NCBI GenBank assembly: GCA_016178435.1 | Contig: JACOTK010000159.1 | Location: forward strand, 1 to 23,764 | Direction of reading: 5' to 3' | DNA: 23,764 bases | Origin: Actinomycetota bacterium | Lineage (GTDB): Bacteria; Actinomycetota; Acidimicrobiia; Acidimicrobiales; CADCSY01 | Part shown: piece by piece, positions 6,704 through 14,466 of the stretch | How positions within the stretch are numbered: the stretch's first letter is position 1 | How the letters are laid out: each line of letters starts with the position of its first letter | Notes under the pieces: generated by a model | Told to the model about the DNA's origin: nothing | Database searches by the model: none | Seen by the model: the letters and a program-made list of their open reading frames with translations, nothing else | Position numbers and translations under genes: made by a program

Positions 6704-8244
6704 CCAACCCACCGAGCCTGACCAACCCGGGCGATGCAGCCCACCCGGACGATCCGCCCGGCCAACCGGGCTCCGCGACCACGCCCGCGACCACGCCCGC
6801 GACCACGCCCGCGACCACGCCCGATGCCGCTCATTCCGTGGCGACAGGTTCCGTGGCGACAGGTTCCGTGGCGGCGCGTCGTGCTCTCGAGGCGCTGCGA
6901 GCCGGCGTTCCCAACCGCGATGCCGTCGCTGCGCTCGGGTCGCTCCAGACCGGTGTCGAGGACCGGTTCACCGAGCTGCTCGACGCGGTGGTGGCCACTG
7001 CGGGCGCCGGCGAGCACGCCGAGCCTGCGGGCGGCATGCTGATCGGCGGTGGGTTCGGGTCGGGTAAGAGCCATGTGCTCGAGCACCTCGCCCACCGGGC
7101 ACTCGACGCCGGATTCGTCGTGTCGAAGGTGGTCATCTCCAAGGAGACGGCGCTGCACGACCCGGCCAAGGTGTTCCGCGCCGCCATCGACTGCGCCCAG
7201 GTTCCGGGCCGGCCCGGCTCGGCCATCGACGAGATCGCTGCGGCGCTCATGACCGACTCCGCTCACTACGCCGACCTCTACCGGTGGGTGCACACCGACG
7301 ACGCTCCTGTCGACTCCCGGTTCGCCGCCGCCCTGTTTCTGCACGAGTACGCCCACGGTGACGTCGAGCTCGCCGATCGCCTGGTGCGCTTCTGGGCCGG
7401 CGACCCACTTCCGGTGGCCGATCTCCGGCGTCGGCTCAAAGAGGCGGGAGCCGCCACCACCTACAAGCTGAGCACGGTGAAGGAGGGTGATCTGGCGGTG
7501 CAGCGGTTCCGTTTCGTGGCACGGCTCATCCGAGCCGCCGGCTACCACGGTTGGATCGTGCTCCTCGACGAGGTGGAGCTCATCGGCCGTTACTCGCTGT
7601 TGCAGCGGGCCAAGTCGTACGCGGAGGTGGCACGCTGGGTGCGCGGCGACCGCGACGACCCCGGCGCGCCGATTGGCGCCGTTCTCACCACGGTGGAGGA
7701 CTTCGAGGCCCAGGTGCTCGTCGGCAAGAACGATGTGGAGCTGATCCCCAAGCGGCTGCGTTCGAAAGGCACGGCCGAGCACGACCTGCTGGCCGGCCGA
7801 GCCGAGATCGGCATGCGGGTGATCGAGCGCGAGCAGCTGTTGTTGCAACCCCCCGACCGTGACGAGCTTGATCGCTCCTACGCCAAGCTCAAGGAGATCC
7901 ATGGCGTCGCGTTCGGCTGGTCTCCGCCTGACGTGGAGGGCCTTGAGCGACTGCCGTCGAACCGGATGCGCCAATACGTGCGTGCGTGGATCAACGAGTG
8001 GGATCTTCGTCGCCTCGACCCGACGTACGTGCCCGACACCACTGCCGCCCCGGTGCTCGTCGACTACAGCGAGGACACCGACCTCGAGGCACCGGAGGGC
8101 GACGCCGACACGGGCGCGCAGGCTGACGAGACGAGCGGGCAGGGTGACGAGACGGGCGGGCAGGGCGACGAGACGGGCGGGCAGGGTGACGAGACGAGCG
8201 GGACGACGTCCGGGCTCCCCGGCGGCTTTCCGCCCTCGTTCTGA
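6700..8244 (+). CDS. Operon gene D: BrxD/DUF2791-like P-loop ATPase
   Basis: A 514-residue protein. Residues 1-60 are a disordered Thr/Pro/Ala linker built of two tandem repeats. The ATPase domain follows, with Walker A IGGGFGSGKSHVLEHL (115-130), a strand FVVSKVVISKE, Walker B WIVLLDEVELIG (285-296) and a sensor-like AVLTTVEDFEAQVL. The conserved C-terminal helix MRQYVRAWINEWDLRRL (423-439) is typical of DUF2791/BrxD proteins. Residues 465-514 are another low-complexity tail of repeated GQGDETG. Its start overlaps C by 4 nt. BrxD-family ATPases work in BREX phage defence, and related ATPases pair with a helicase in Shango. Here D probably powers or loads the helicase E. Confidence 0.8.
   Translation: MTNPPSLTNPGDAAHPDDPPGQPGSATTPATTPATTPATTPDAAHSVATGSVATGSVAARRALEALRAGVPNRDAVAALGSLQTGVEDRFTELLDAVVATAGAGEHAEPAGGMLIGGGFGSGKSHVLEHLAHRALDAGFVVSKVVISKETALHDPAKVFRAAIDCAQVPGRPGSAIDEIAAALMTDSAHYADLYRWVHTDDAPVDSRFAAALFLHEYAHGDVELADRLVRFWAGDPLPVADLRRRLKEAGAATTYKLSTVKEGDLAVQRFRFVARLIRAAGYHGWIVLLDEVELIGRYSLLQRAKSYAEVARWVRGDRDDPGAPIGAVLTTVEDFEAQVLVGKNDVELIPKRLRSKGTAEHDLLAGRAEIGMRVIEREQLLLQPPDRDELDRSYAKLKEIHGVAFGWSPPDVEGLERLPSNRMRQYVRAWINEWDLRRLDPTYVPDTTAAPVLVDYSEDTDLEAPEGDADTGAQADETSGQGDETGGQGDETGGQGDETSGTTSGLPGGFPPSF
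6775..6822 (+). repeat. 12-bp tandem repeat (4 copies) in gene D
   Basis: GCGACCACGCCC is repeated four times without mismatch, encoding Ala-Thr-Thr-Pro units in the N-terminal linker. The period keeps the frame. Confidence 0.95.
6834..6873 (+). repeat. 15-bp tandem repeat (2.7 copies) in gene D
   Basis: TTCCGTGGCGACAGG units at 6834-6848, 6849-6863 and a partial one to 6873 encode SVATG repeats, placed directly before the ATPase domain. Confidence 0.95.
8116..8199 (+). repeat. 21-bp tandem repeat (about 4 copies) in the gene D tail
   Basis: Three close copies of GGGCAGGGTGACGAGACGGG(C) at 8137-8199 and a diverged one at 8116-8136 encode 7-residue GQGDETG units in the acidic C-terminal tail. 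Confidence 0.9.
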
Positions 8245-8259
8245 TCGCGGCCTCTCCCG

Positions 8260-9843
8260 GTGGGTGACATCGACGAGATCACCGCTGTCGCCCAGGCGCA
8301 CCCGGGAGCCTCCGCGGTCGCCTTGCGCGACCTGTTGCGCAAGGCCGGGCGGGTGAGCATCACCGTTGCCGATGTCGAGCGGGTTCTGGGGAGCCGTTCG
8401 CGACGATTCGTGGCGCCCGTGGCGCCCGGCGAGACAGGTGAGACCGGCGAGACAGGTGAGACCGGCGAGACCGGCGAGGTCGCCCGACGGTGGAACCCAA
8501 GCCTGTTACGAGCGCGTCTTCCATCGCTCTACCGCTGGCAGACCGATGCGCTGCGAGCGTGGGAGAAGCAGTCCCGGCGGGGTGTCGTCGAGGCCGTCAC
8601 CGGCACGGGCAAGACCATGGTCGGGCTCGCCGCCGCGCTCGACGAGCTCGGCAGGGGCGGCCAGGTGTGCATCCTCGTGCCCACGCGAGAGTTGTTGCAC
8701 CAATGGAACGGCGTGCTCGAGACCGTCGTGCCCACCGGTACCCGCATCGGGCTGCTCGGCGCGGGAAGCCGTGATTCCCTGGGGCAACACGATGTTCTCG
8801 TGGCCATTGTGAACTCGGCCGCGGTGGCTGCCGGCGAGCTCGATCTTCGACCACGCCGCCCCGGGGGCCTCATGGTCGGCGACGAGTGTCACCGCTACGG
8901 CTCCGAGCGCAACCGCCTGGCGTTGGTCGAGCCCTTTCCCCATCGCCTCGGTCTCAGCGCCACCTATGAGCGAGCCGACGACGGACACCTCACCTGGCTC
9001 GAGCCGTTCTTCGGGTCCTGCTGTTTCTCGATGGACCATCGGCGTGCCATCGACGACGGCGTCATCGCTCGCTTCAACGTCGCCATCGTCGGGGCTCGCC
9101 TCAGCGGGGAGGAGTATCGAGACTATATCGAGCTGTCAACGATGATGGCGGCCTTCCGAGCCGAGCTCATCGCTCGTCACCATGTCCCCACCGAGCCCAT
9201 CGGCGCATTCCTCGAGGCGGTGGCTCGACTGGCCCGCCACGACCGCGGTGATGGGGCCACGGTCGTTGCTCGCGGGTATCTGCGGGCGATGCAGGATCGC
9301 CGCCGCCTCCTCGCCGAGACGCCGGCGAAGCGCCAGGTCCTGCGCAACCTGGTTCCGGCCCTGGCCGCTGCCGATCGGGCGATCGTGTTCACCCAGAGCA
9401 TCGATGCCGCCATCGACGCGGCCGCCACGATTCGGGGACACGGCTTGACCGCCGCTGCCGTCCACTCGCGTCTGCCCGGCTCCGAGCGCCATGACGTGCT
9501 CACCCGTTTCGCCGACGGCAGGCTGCACGTGGTGACTGCGCCACAGGTGCTCGACGAGGGCATCGACGTCCCCGCCGCCGACCTGGCGGTGATTCTGGCG
9601 GCCAGTCGCAGCCGTCGACAGATGGTGCAACGGATGGGCCGTGTCCTTCGGCGCAAGCCGGATGGTCGCCGGGCCCGGTTCGTGATCGTCGTCGCCGAGG
9701 GCACCGTCGAAGATCCGCTGCGGGGCGCCCACGGGGACTTCCTCGACACCGTGATCGACGTCGCCGACGCCGTCGAGCGATTCGCCTCCTCCGTGTCACC
9801 AAGGGAGATCGTCGAGTTCCTGCGGGTCGCTCCTCGAACGTGA
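8260..9843 (+). CDS. Operon gene E: SF2 DEAD/DEAH-type helicase
   Basis: A 527-residue protein from GTG 8260, 15 nt after gene D. An N-terminal winged-helix-like segment (about 3-50) and a GET-repeat linker (57-73) precede a superfamily-2 helicase core. Q-like WQTDALRAW is at about 93-101, motif I EAVTGTGKTMVGL at 111-123, motif Ia LVPTRELLHQW, motif II VGDECHRYG (206-214), motif III GLSATYER (231-238), motif V APQVLDEGIDVP, and motif VI RRQMVQRMGRVLRR (452-465). The overall form resembles XPB/RadD/BrxHI-like helicases. All catalytic motifs look intact, so it should be an active ATP-dependent DNA translocase or helicase. No strong ribosome site is visible, so it probably depends on upstream translation. 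Confidence 0.85.
   Translation: MGDIDEITAVAQAHPGASAVALRDLLRKAGRVSITVADVERVLGSRSRRFVAPVAPGETGETGETGETGETGEVARRWNPSLLRARLPSLYRWQTDALRAWEKQSRRGVVEAVTGTGKTMVGLAAALDELGRGGQVCILVPTRELLHQWNGVLETVVPTGTRIGLLGAGSRDSLGQHDVLVAIVNSAAVAAGELDLRPRRPGGLMVGDECHRYGSERNRLALVEPFPHRLGLSATYERADDGHLTWLEPFFGSCCFSMDHRRAIDDGVIARFNVAIVGARLSGEEYRDYIELSTMMAAFRAELIARHHVPTEPIGAFLEAVARLARHDRGDGATVVARGYLRAMQDRRRLLAETPAKRQVLRNLVPALAAADRAIVFTQSIDAAIDAAATIRGHGLTAAAVHSRLPGSERHDVLTRFADGRLHVVTAPQVLDEGIDVPAADLAVILAASRSRRQMVQRMGRVLRRKPDGRRARFVIVVAEGTVEDPLRGAHGDFLDTVIDVADAVERFASSVSPREIVEFLRVAPRT
8428..8478 (+). repeat. 9-bp tandem repeat (5.7 copies) in gene E
   Basis: GGCGAGACA/GGTGAGACC units run from 8428 to 8478, including two exact 18-bp double units (8428-8445, 8446-8463), and encode a Gly-Glu-Thr run between the N-terminal domain and the helicase core. 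It is the same kind of in-frame linker repeat as in genes A and D. Confidence 0.95.
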
Positions 9844-9914
9844 TCGCTTCCGATGCCCACTTCCGATCGTGACGTCAGCCAACTTGGCGACATCCAACCT
9901 CGGGGTGATCTCGG

Positions 9915-10127
9915 CCGTTTGATTCGCCTGCTCCCAGAGGGGATCGCAACGCCGATCAAGGTCGACAATCTCTCGGCGAGCAGTTCCATGGAGGGATCGT
10001 CCTGTGCACCGGTGGTCGGGTCATCGCCTTTGGGCCCCGTCTCGCCCTCGACGCGCCCATCGAACACGTCGAGCCGTCGGGCGTCGGTGATCCTCAGGTG
10101 CGCTTAGATCGGCAACCATGGGTGTGA
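9915..10127 (+). pseudogene. C-terminal remnant of a DUF4143-type ATPase
   Basis: In the frame ending at TGA 10125-10127 the sequence reads SLGEQFHGGIVLCTGGRVIA then FGPRLALDAPIEHVE. This closely follows the well-known C-terminal end of AAA_14/DUF4143 ATPases (LGxxFxxGxVLYTGxxxxPFGxxLxAxPI). Nothing upstream encodes the ATPase or nuclease domains, because the helicase gene ends at 9843. It therefore looks like a scrap left by a deletion. The tail runs on antisense over the end of the next gene. Confidence 0.6.
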
Positions 10128-10729
10128 CCCATATCGAGGACGCAGGTGGTGCAAGCGATCTTCATCCACTTCCCACACAGCGCTGCGTGGTCAAGACTTG
10201 GGTCGTTGAGGATCTCTTCGATGACATATTGAACTCGGGTTTCGATCAGGTGGGTCGGGTAGAACCTCTCAACCACGTCCAGTACCCCTTTGATGGTGGA
10301 CAGTCCGCACAGGTCGGCAAGCAGGCCGATGTCGTCGGCGTCGCGGTCCATACGCGCAGCGAGGACCTTCATGGCAAGCAGGTACTCGGGCGACGCCACC
10401 CGAACTTGTAGCCCCGGGCGGTCATAGATCGTGGTGGCGTTCGGGTCTTCGCCCGGGAGATATGCCTTCATCGCGTCGTTCAACCAGTCATCGTCCAGGT
10501 CGTCATGGCGCTCCGCTACCCGCCGAGCGGCGGCATACACGTCTGCTTTCGGTTCGAAGACACAGTCGAGGTCATGGGTGGCACGGCGGGTCGAATAGGC
10601 AAGCGTGATTGCCGCGCCCCCCACCAAGAACATTTCGGCGGTAATGCCACTCTGGTGCAACTCCGCGGCGAGCTCGTCGAGAAGTCGCACCAGGGCGGAG
10701 CGGTCAAGCAACGGCTTGTGGGTCGTCAC
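10094..10729 (-). CDS. Nucleotidyltransferase-type toxin (DUF6036/AbiEii-like)
   Basis: A 211-residue protein from GTG 10729, which overlaps the upstream regulator's TGA (GTGA). The nucleotidyltransferase core is clear: MFLVGGAAITLAYSTRR (about 33-49) gives the GG motif, and RATHDLDCVF (49-58) the DxD metal site. LQVRVASPEYLLAMKVLAAR and DADDIGLLADLCG follow, typical of DUF6036/AbiEii-like nucleotidyltransferases. Such proteins act as toxins in type IV or Xre-NTase TA systems, modifying tRNA ends or other nucleic acids. Which substrate applies here is not visible. The coupled gene order points to an intact TA pair. Confidence 0.75.
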   Translation of the reverse strand: MTTHKPLLDRSALVRLLDELAAELHQSGITAEMFLVGGAAITLAYSTRRATHDLDCVFEPKADVYAAARRVAERHDDLDDDWLNDAMKAYLPGEDPNATTIYDRPGLQVRVASPEYLLAMKVLAARMDRDADDIGLLADLCGLSTIKGVLDVVERFYPTHLIETRVQYVIEEILNDPSLDHAALCGKWMKIACTTCVLDMGHTHGCRSKRT

Positions 10730-11304
10730 ATGCTTTCCAGTGATTCGGGGGCGACGAAAACCCCACGTGCCTTGTACGGACCACTGGCGGTAGCGAAGGC
10801 ATGGGCTTGCTGGGACTTGTACGGCGAGACGAACCACCACGGCTCCACGAACCGGCCCGGCGAAACCGACCAGCTAGGGACTGGAAGTGCGTGCCGGGCC
10901 GCAACGTCTTCTGCTACGGCGCCAAGCAGCGCATCCCATTTCGGTGCCACCGGTGCGGGTTCGTCGTTGATCATCGCGACCGCGTCGAAACGATCGGCTT
11001 TTACTGCGGCTGCCAGGAACTCACAGACGATCCGAAACCCGTCACGGTCACCGGCGGGGGAGCCGTCCACCACCGCGTCGAGCAGAGCGGGCAAGCCAAC
11101 CAGCGTGTGCCGCGGTCGGGTCCGCACCAGCACCGTCGCATCAGCAGCGTCGGCCAGCCGGACAAACACCTCCACCGGAATGGCCCGCTTGCCATTCTCG
11201 TATGCGGACAGCACCGACTGTGCCAAACCAGCACGGGCTGCCAGAGCGCCCTGCGTCATCCCCGCCCGGCGGCGAAGCTCCCTAATCTCTACCAAGGTGT
11301 CCAC
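10726..11304 (-). CDS. XRE-family HTH antitoxin/regulator
   Basis: A 192-residue protein starting at GTG 11304. The N-terminal 65 residues form an XRE/Cro-type HTH: LRRRAGMTQGALAARAGLAQ then SVLSAYENGKRAIPVE. The C-terminal 120 residues are a partner-binding domain ending in FVAPESLESM. The stop codon overlaps the nucleotidyltransferase start by 4 nt. Upstream on the minus strand TATGCTGG (11316-11309) ends 4 nt before the start codon, so the transcript may be leaderless. Expected role: bind the operator, repress the pair and neutralise the toxin. Confidence 0.75.
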   Translation of the reverse strand: MDTLVEIRELRRRAGMTQGALAARAGLAQSVLSAYENGKRAIPVEVFVRLADAADATVLVRTRPRHTLVGLPALLDAVVDGSPAGDRDGFRIVCEFLAAAVKADRFDAVAMINDEPAPVAPKWDALLGAVAEDVAARHALPVPSWSVSPGRFVEPWWFVSPYKSQQAHAFATASGPYKARGVFVAPESLESM

Positions 11305-11308
11305 GTCC

Positions 11309-11316
11309 CCAGCATA
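11309..11316 (-). promoter_or_regulatory. -10-like TATGCTGG box before the XRE antitoxin
   Basis: On the minus strand TATGCTGG is followed by 4 nt and the GTG start at 11304. The octamer and its spacing match those before the antitoxin starts at 136 and 11888. Function is inferred. Confidence 0.45.
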
Positions 11317-11335
11317 CTATTACGAATACGCTAAA

Positions 11336-11850
11336 TCACGTAGACAACGCGTCGGTGAGTTGTTGCACCTCCCACCGATCTGCCGGATTGCATCGTGCTG
11401 CTCTGGCCTCCACCTCGTCCAGCTCGACCACGAACGCGTACCGATCTCGAACCGCGGCGAGCCACCGGCGCGGTTCAACCGAGCCGTAGAGCTTCCAGTG
11501 CCTCACCCAGTGGCCGCGGGGCTGTCGTGGACCGAGGAACGTGACCGGGAGCTGCTCGGGGAGTAGCGGCCTGAGGGCCTCCACGATGTCATGCCGCCCG
11601 AATCTCTCCGCGAGGTAGCCGAGCCGAGTGAGGGTCGCCGCGCCGCGCCCGGTGGCCTCTGCGACCACATCGGTGGAGGTTGTCGCCCGTAGGGTCTCGG
11701 GCAACCAGTCATCGGCGTTGCCCCAGTTGTCCTGGCACTCCGGGCGGTTGGCTGCTGCGACGACGATCGTCGCCGGCTGCCATATCGGAAGGCCGTCTGG
11801 CGCCGGTGGGCGCTGTGAGCCGACCAGATTGCTGCTTGACGACCACGGTA
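11336..11850 (-). pseudogene. C-terminal part of an AbiEi-like antitoxin
   Basis: The frame ending at 11336 encodes DGLPIWQPATIVVAAANRPE then CQDNWGNADDWLPETLRA, TLTRLGYLAERFGRHDIVEA and LPVTFLGPRQPRGHWV. This resembles the C-terminal region of type IV TA antitoxins (AbiEi family), as I remember it. No ATG or GTG with a ribosome site exists upstream in frame, and the open frame runs back into the promoter of the divergent vapBC at 11888. The N-terminal winged helix is missing. An internal TTG at 11704 could start a 122-residue product, but I consider the gene truncated. Confidence 0.5.
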
Positions 11851-11875
11851 GTCGTGCATGCAGAGTGCATGCTTG

Positions 11876-11883
11876 TATGCTGG
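11876..11883 (+). promoter_or_regulatory. -10-like TATGCTGG box before the second vapB
   Basis: TATGCTGG ends 4 nt before ATG 11888. Just upstream, GTGCATGC occurs twice with an 11-bp period (11854-11861, 11865-11872), about one helical turn, which suits an antitoxin operator. This is inferred from pattern. Confidence 0.45.
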
Positions 11884-11887
11884 TTCC

Positions 11888-12115
11888 ATGAAGACGCTAC
11901 AGATTCGGAATGTGCCCGAGGACCTGCACGCGCGGCTCAAGGCGCGGGCCGCCATGGAGGGGATGTCGCTGTCAGAGCTGGCGCTTGGCGAACTACGGAG
12001 AGCTGCTGAGCGGCCATCACGACGGGAACTGCTGGAGCGAGTGCGTGGCCGTAGCAGCGCGCGACTTCGTCCCACTCCGGAGCGGGCAGTGCGGGCCGAG
12101 CGAGATCGCGGTTGA
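11888..12115 (+). CDS. vapB: FitA/VapB-type RHH antitoxin
   Basis: A 75-residue antitoxin. MKTLQIRNVPEDLHARLKAR and AAMEGMSLSELALGELRRAA form a FitA-like ribbon-helix-helix domain, followed by the toxin-binding tail with PSRRELLERVRGR. I chose ATG 11888 over 11858 because it begins the RHH strand directly after the promoter-like box. TGA at 12113-12115 overlaps the TTG of the toxin by 3 nt in the string TTGA. Confidence 0.85.
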   Translation: MKTLQIRNVPEDLHARLKARAAMEGMSLSELALGELRRAAERPSRRELLERVRGRSSARLRPTPERAVRAERDRG

Positions 12116-12507
12116 TCGTCCTCGATGCATCCGCGGTCCTCGAACTGCTTCTCAATACCGAGGCCGGGCAACTCGTGTCTGGCCGGATCGAAGGCGAACT
12201 GGAGTCCTTGCACGTCCCCCACCTGCTGACGGCCGAGGTGGCACAGGTGATGCGTCGCTACGTCGCTACAGGAATACTCAAACCGGCGCGCGCTCGGTCA
12301 GCGATCGAAGACCTGCTCGATCTCGACGCAGCCCGCTACGGGCACGAGGAGCTCCTTCCTCGCGCGTGGGAACTACGTGCCAATCTGACGATCTACGACG
12401 CCCTGTACGTGGCACTGGCGGAGGCGCTGTCGGCAACCTTGCTGACGTTTGACCGCAAACTCGCCGCGGCGCCCGGTCACGCTGCAAGGGTTGAAGTCCC
12501 GGCCTGA
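12112..12507 (+). CDS. vapC: VapC PIN-domain toxin
   Basis: A 131-residue PIN protein from TTG 12112, coupled to vapB by TTGA. The acidic residues are visible in MIVLDASAVLELLL (D5), LLTAEVAQVMRR (E), NLTIYDALYVALAEAL (D) and LLTFDRKLAAAPG (D). Length and motif order are standard for VapC RNases, which usually cleave tRNA or rRNA. The operon structure implies an intact, functional TA pair. Confidence 0.9.
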   Translation: MIVLDASAVLELLLNTEAGQLVSGRIEGELESLHVPHLLTAEVAQVMRRYVATGILKPARARSAIEDLLDLDAARYGHEELLPRAWELRANLTIYDALYVALAEALSATLLTFDRKLAAAPGHAARVEVPA

Positions 12508-12616
12508 CTTGATGCGGGTGGCAATACCGCGGTTGGGTGGCCTGCGCGTCGGCAATCTCGTCGAGCACGAGGGTGGTCGGAGCCGTGCCATGTCCACAAA
12601 CCTGCAAGGGACGGGT

Positions 12617-12656
12617 GCCGATGATCCGCCGCGTTGCGGGCCGGCGGATCATCGGC
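12617..12656. terminator. 15-bp perfect inverted repeat with 10-nt loop
   Basis: GCCGATGATCCGCCG (12617-12631) pairs exactly with 12642-12656 across the loop CGTTGCGGGC. It lies 110 nt downstream of vapC and at the truncated 3' end of the minus-strand pseudogene, so it could stop transcription from both sides. No U-tract follows on either strand, so factor-independent termination is doubtful. The gap 12508-12616 shows no convincing gene. Confidence 0.5.
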
Positions 12657-12659
12657 CAT

Positions 12660-14466
12660 GCATGACCTCCCTGCCGAGAAAAGGCCGACATAGGCATCCC
12701 CACGGCGGCCGAACCACCAGACTCCGCCCCGCTTTGCATTGATGGCGAGATCGCGCCGGACCTGTTGGCGACGTGTGTGCAGATCGATGGCGACCGACTG
12801 ACTCTCTTCGTCCTCGGGGTCGGGCCGCACCTCGAAGGCCTCGTCGAACATCGGGACCGGGAACCAGGCGTGGCTGCGATGGCCGTACGCCAGGTTGGTG
12901 TACTTCAACAGGTTCGAGTCATGGATGGCGATCAGCGCGTCGTCGACTTGGACCACCCGAGGCTGGGCCGCGTTCCCGCTCCACCAGGTCGGCCCATCGC
13001 CGTCGCTCTCCGCCGACTGCGCTGCCGGGTAGGTGCTCCACACGGTCGCGTAGGGACCGAGCGTCGCCTGCCAGATCTGCGCCTGCCGGCCCACCTGCCC
13101 GAAGCGGAATTTCTGCACGGACGACAGGGCGACGCCCTTCCCGCGCCAGAGCGCCAGGTTGGCGGTGGTGAGGCACGAGCCCTCGGACTCGACGGCCATT
13201 GCCCTGGCCCCGATCTCCAGCAGACCATCGCTCAGCACGAACAGCCCCGGAATCGCAGAGAACGGCGTCTTCTCCTCCACGTCCCAGCTCTTCGCGAGGT
13301 CACGCGACCCGAGGATCGTCTCGACCGCCCCGAACCCGCCGCGGCTCCACCACGCCAGGACGTCCGGCTCGGCGGTGTACCCGATGCCGTAGTCCCGCTT
13401 GCCCTCCTCGAAGCCGATCGAGACGCGCGATCGCTCGAACCACGGCGTCTCGGGAGCCACCGCGAAGGCCTGGAACAGGTCGGGCACGCAGTAGCGGCTC
13501 GTGGTGGCGAGCGAGTGGGCGCCGACGGAATCGGCCGCCACCCACGTCTTGCCGATCGGCGGGCGCCGGGTGCGCTGGAAGGCAGCGGCGTTCTCGTTGT
13601 CCCAGCAGGTGGCCTCGCGATCTCGAACGGCGTCCGCCTCCTCCCCGGCTCGCTTGGATCCCGCGCCGCGGGCCATCTCGAGGGCCTTGGCGTGGACGTC
13701 GTCGAGGTGCTCGTTGCGGCGGGCTTCGAAACCCTCGATCCGCCAGGTCTCGAGGACCTCCTCGCCGGCTGGGTCGACCGACCATGGCCCGAACAGAAGT
13801 CGACGAGGTTCAGAAGCGCCGCGATGTCGAACTCGAGGTACACGGGCGAGTTCCACTCGGAGAACCCGAACATCAGGCGGTGATCCAGCCGGCGCACGAG
13901 CCGCGGGTAGGCGCGCTCTACAGGTGGAGCAGGCGAAGCAGGCCGTTGGCGGCGAAGTCGGCGGTTTCCTGCCACGTCTGCAGCGGGCTCCGCTCGGTCG
14001 GGCTGTCGAGGTGGAGCACGGCGTTGGCGAGAAGTTGGTCTCGGTCGTACTGGCCCCGCTCGGACGGCCGGGCGTAGTGCGCCAGGAGCCGGTACGCGTT
14101 CACGGCCGCCGAGCTGCGCATGTCACGACGGAGCCAGTCACCGAAGCGGTTCGACCAGTCGATCGGATCCTGGATGACGGTTCGCTGGTAGTCGTCGGCT
14201 CGCTCGCGCGCCCCGTCTCGCAGTCCACCACACGGTGGCGGATCGAGGTTCAGGTGCTTGACGAATGTCGGGCAGTCCTCATGCGGCGCCAATGGGGTTC
14301 CCGAATGGGTCGTCGGCGGCGTTCTGTCGCTCTCGAGCGGATTCACCGCCGAAGCAGCTGACTCGCCGGGGTGCGGTGCCTCGCCTTCGTTCAGCCACGG
14401 GGCCCGCAGGTCGATCCCTGCATCCTCCGGGCTCTGGGGCGTCTGCGGGTCGAACCAGGTGTCCAT
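12660..14466 (-). pseudogene. Large broken gene, family uncertain
   Basis: The gene starts at ATG 14466 with AGGAG 6 nt upstream and encodes MDTWFDPQTPQSPEDAG..., reading to LLRLLHL where a stop appears at 13918-13920. A one-base deletion there restores a second frame with ERAYPRLVRRL then MFGFSEWNSPVYLEF and DIAALLNLVDF. A second shift near 13795 moves to a third segment (HLDDVHAKALEMARGAGSKR, WDNENAAAFQRTRRPPIGKT, WWFGRRGDAYVGLFSA). After GLFSA, near 12660, the similarity to a normal end stops. The pieces form one continuous protein of about 560 residues, so I treat this as a frameshifted, 3'-truncated gene. The composition recalls large alpha/alpha-toroid hydrolase-like proteins, but I cannot name the family. 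Confidence 0.6.

Noticed and set aside
6613..8301. Long minus-strand frame across gene D
   Set aside because: It mirrors the gene D codons, including the repeats, and lacks a recognisable domain or ribosome site.
3235..9843. Complete BREX locus
   Set aside because: No PglZ phosphatase, PglX methylase, BrxC or Lon-like gene is present in the window; only BrxD-like and helicase components are seen.
3235..9843. Wadjet (JetABCD) or similar SMC system, because of the coiled-coil gene B
   Set aside because: No SMC-type ATPase or Toprim nuclease is encoded, and D has BrxD-like rather than ABC signature motifs.
12540..12600. Minus-strand LVLDEIADAQAT segment resembling a conjugation ATPase Walker B
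   Set aside because: Too short and without flanking homology; chance similarity is likely.
12765..14361. Plus-strand frames over the large pseudogene
   Set aside because: Composition is antisense-like (Arg/Pro/Ala-rich), whereas the minus strand gives protein-like segments that join through two frameshifts.
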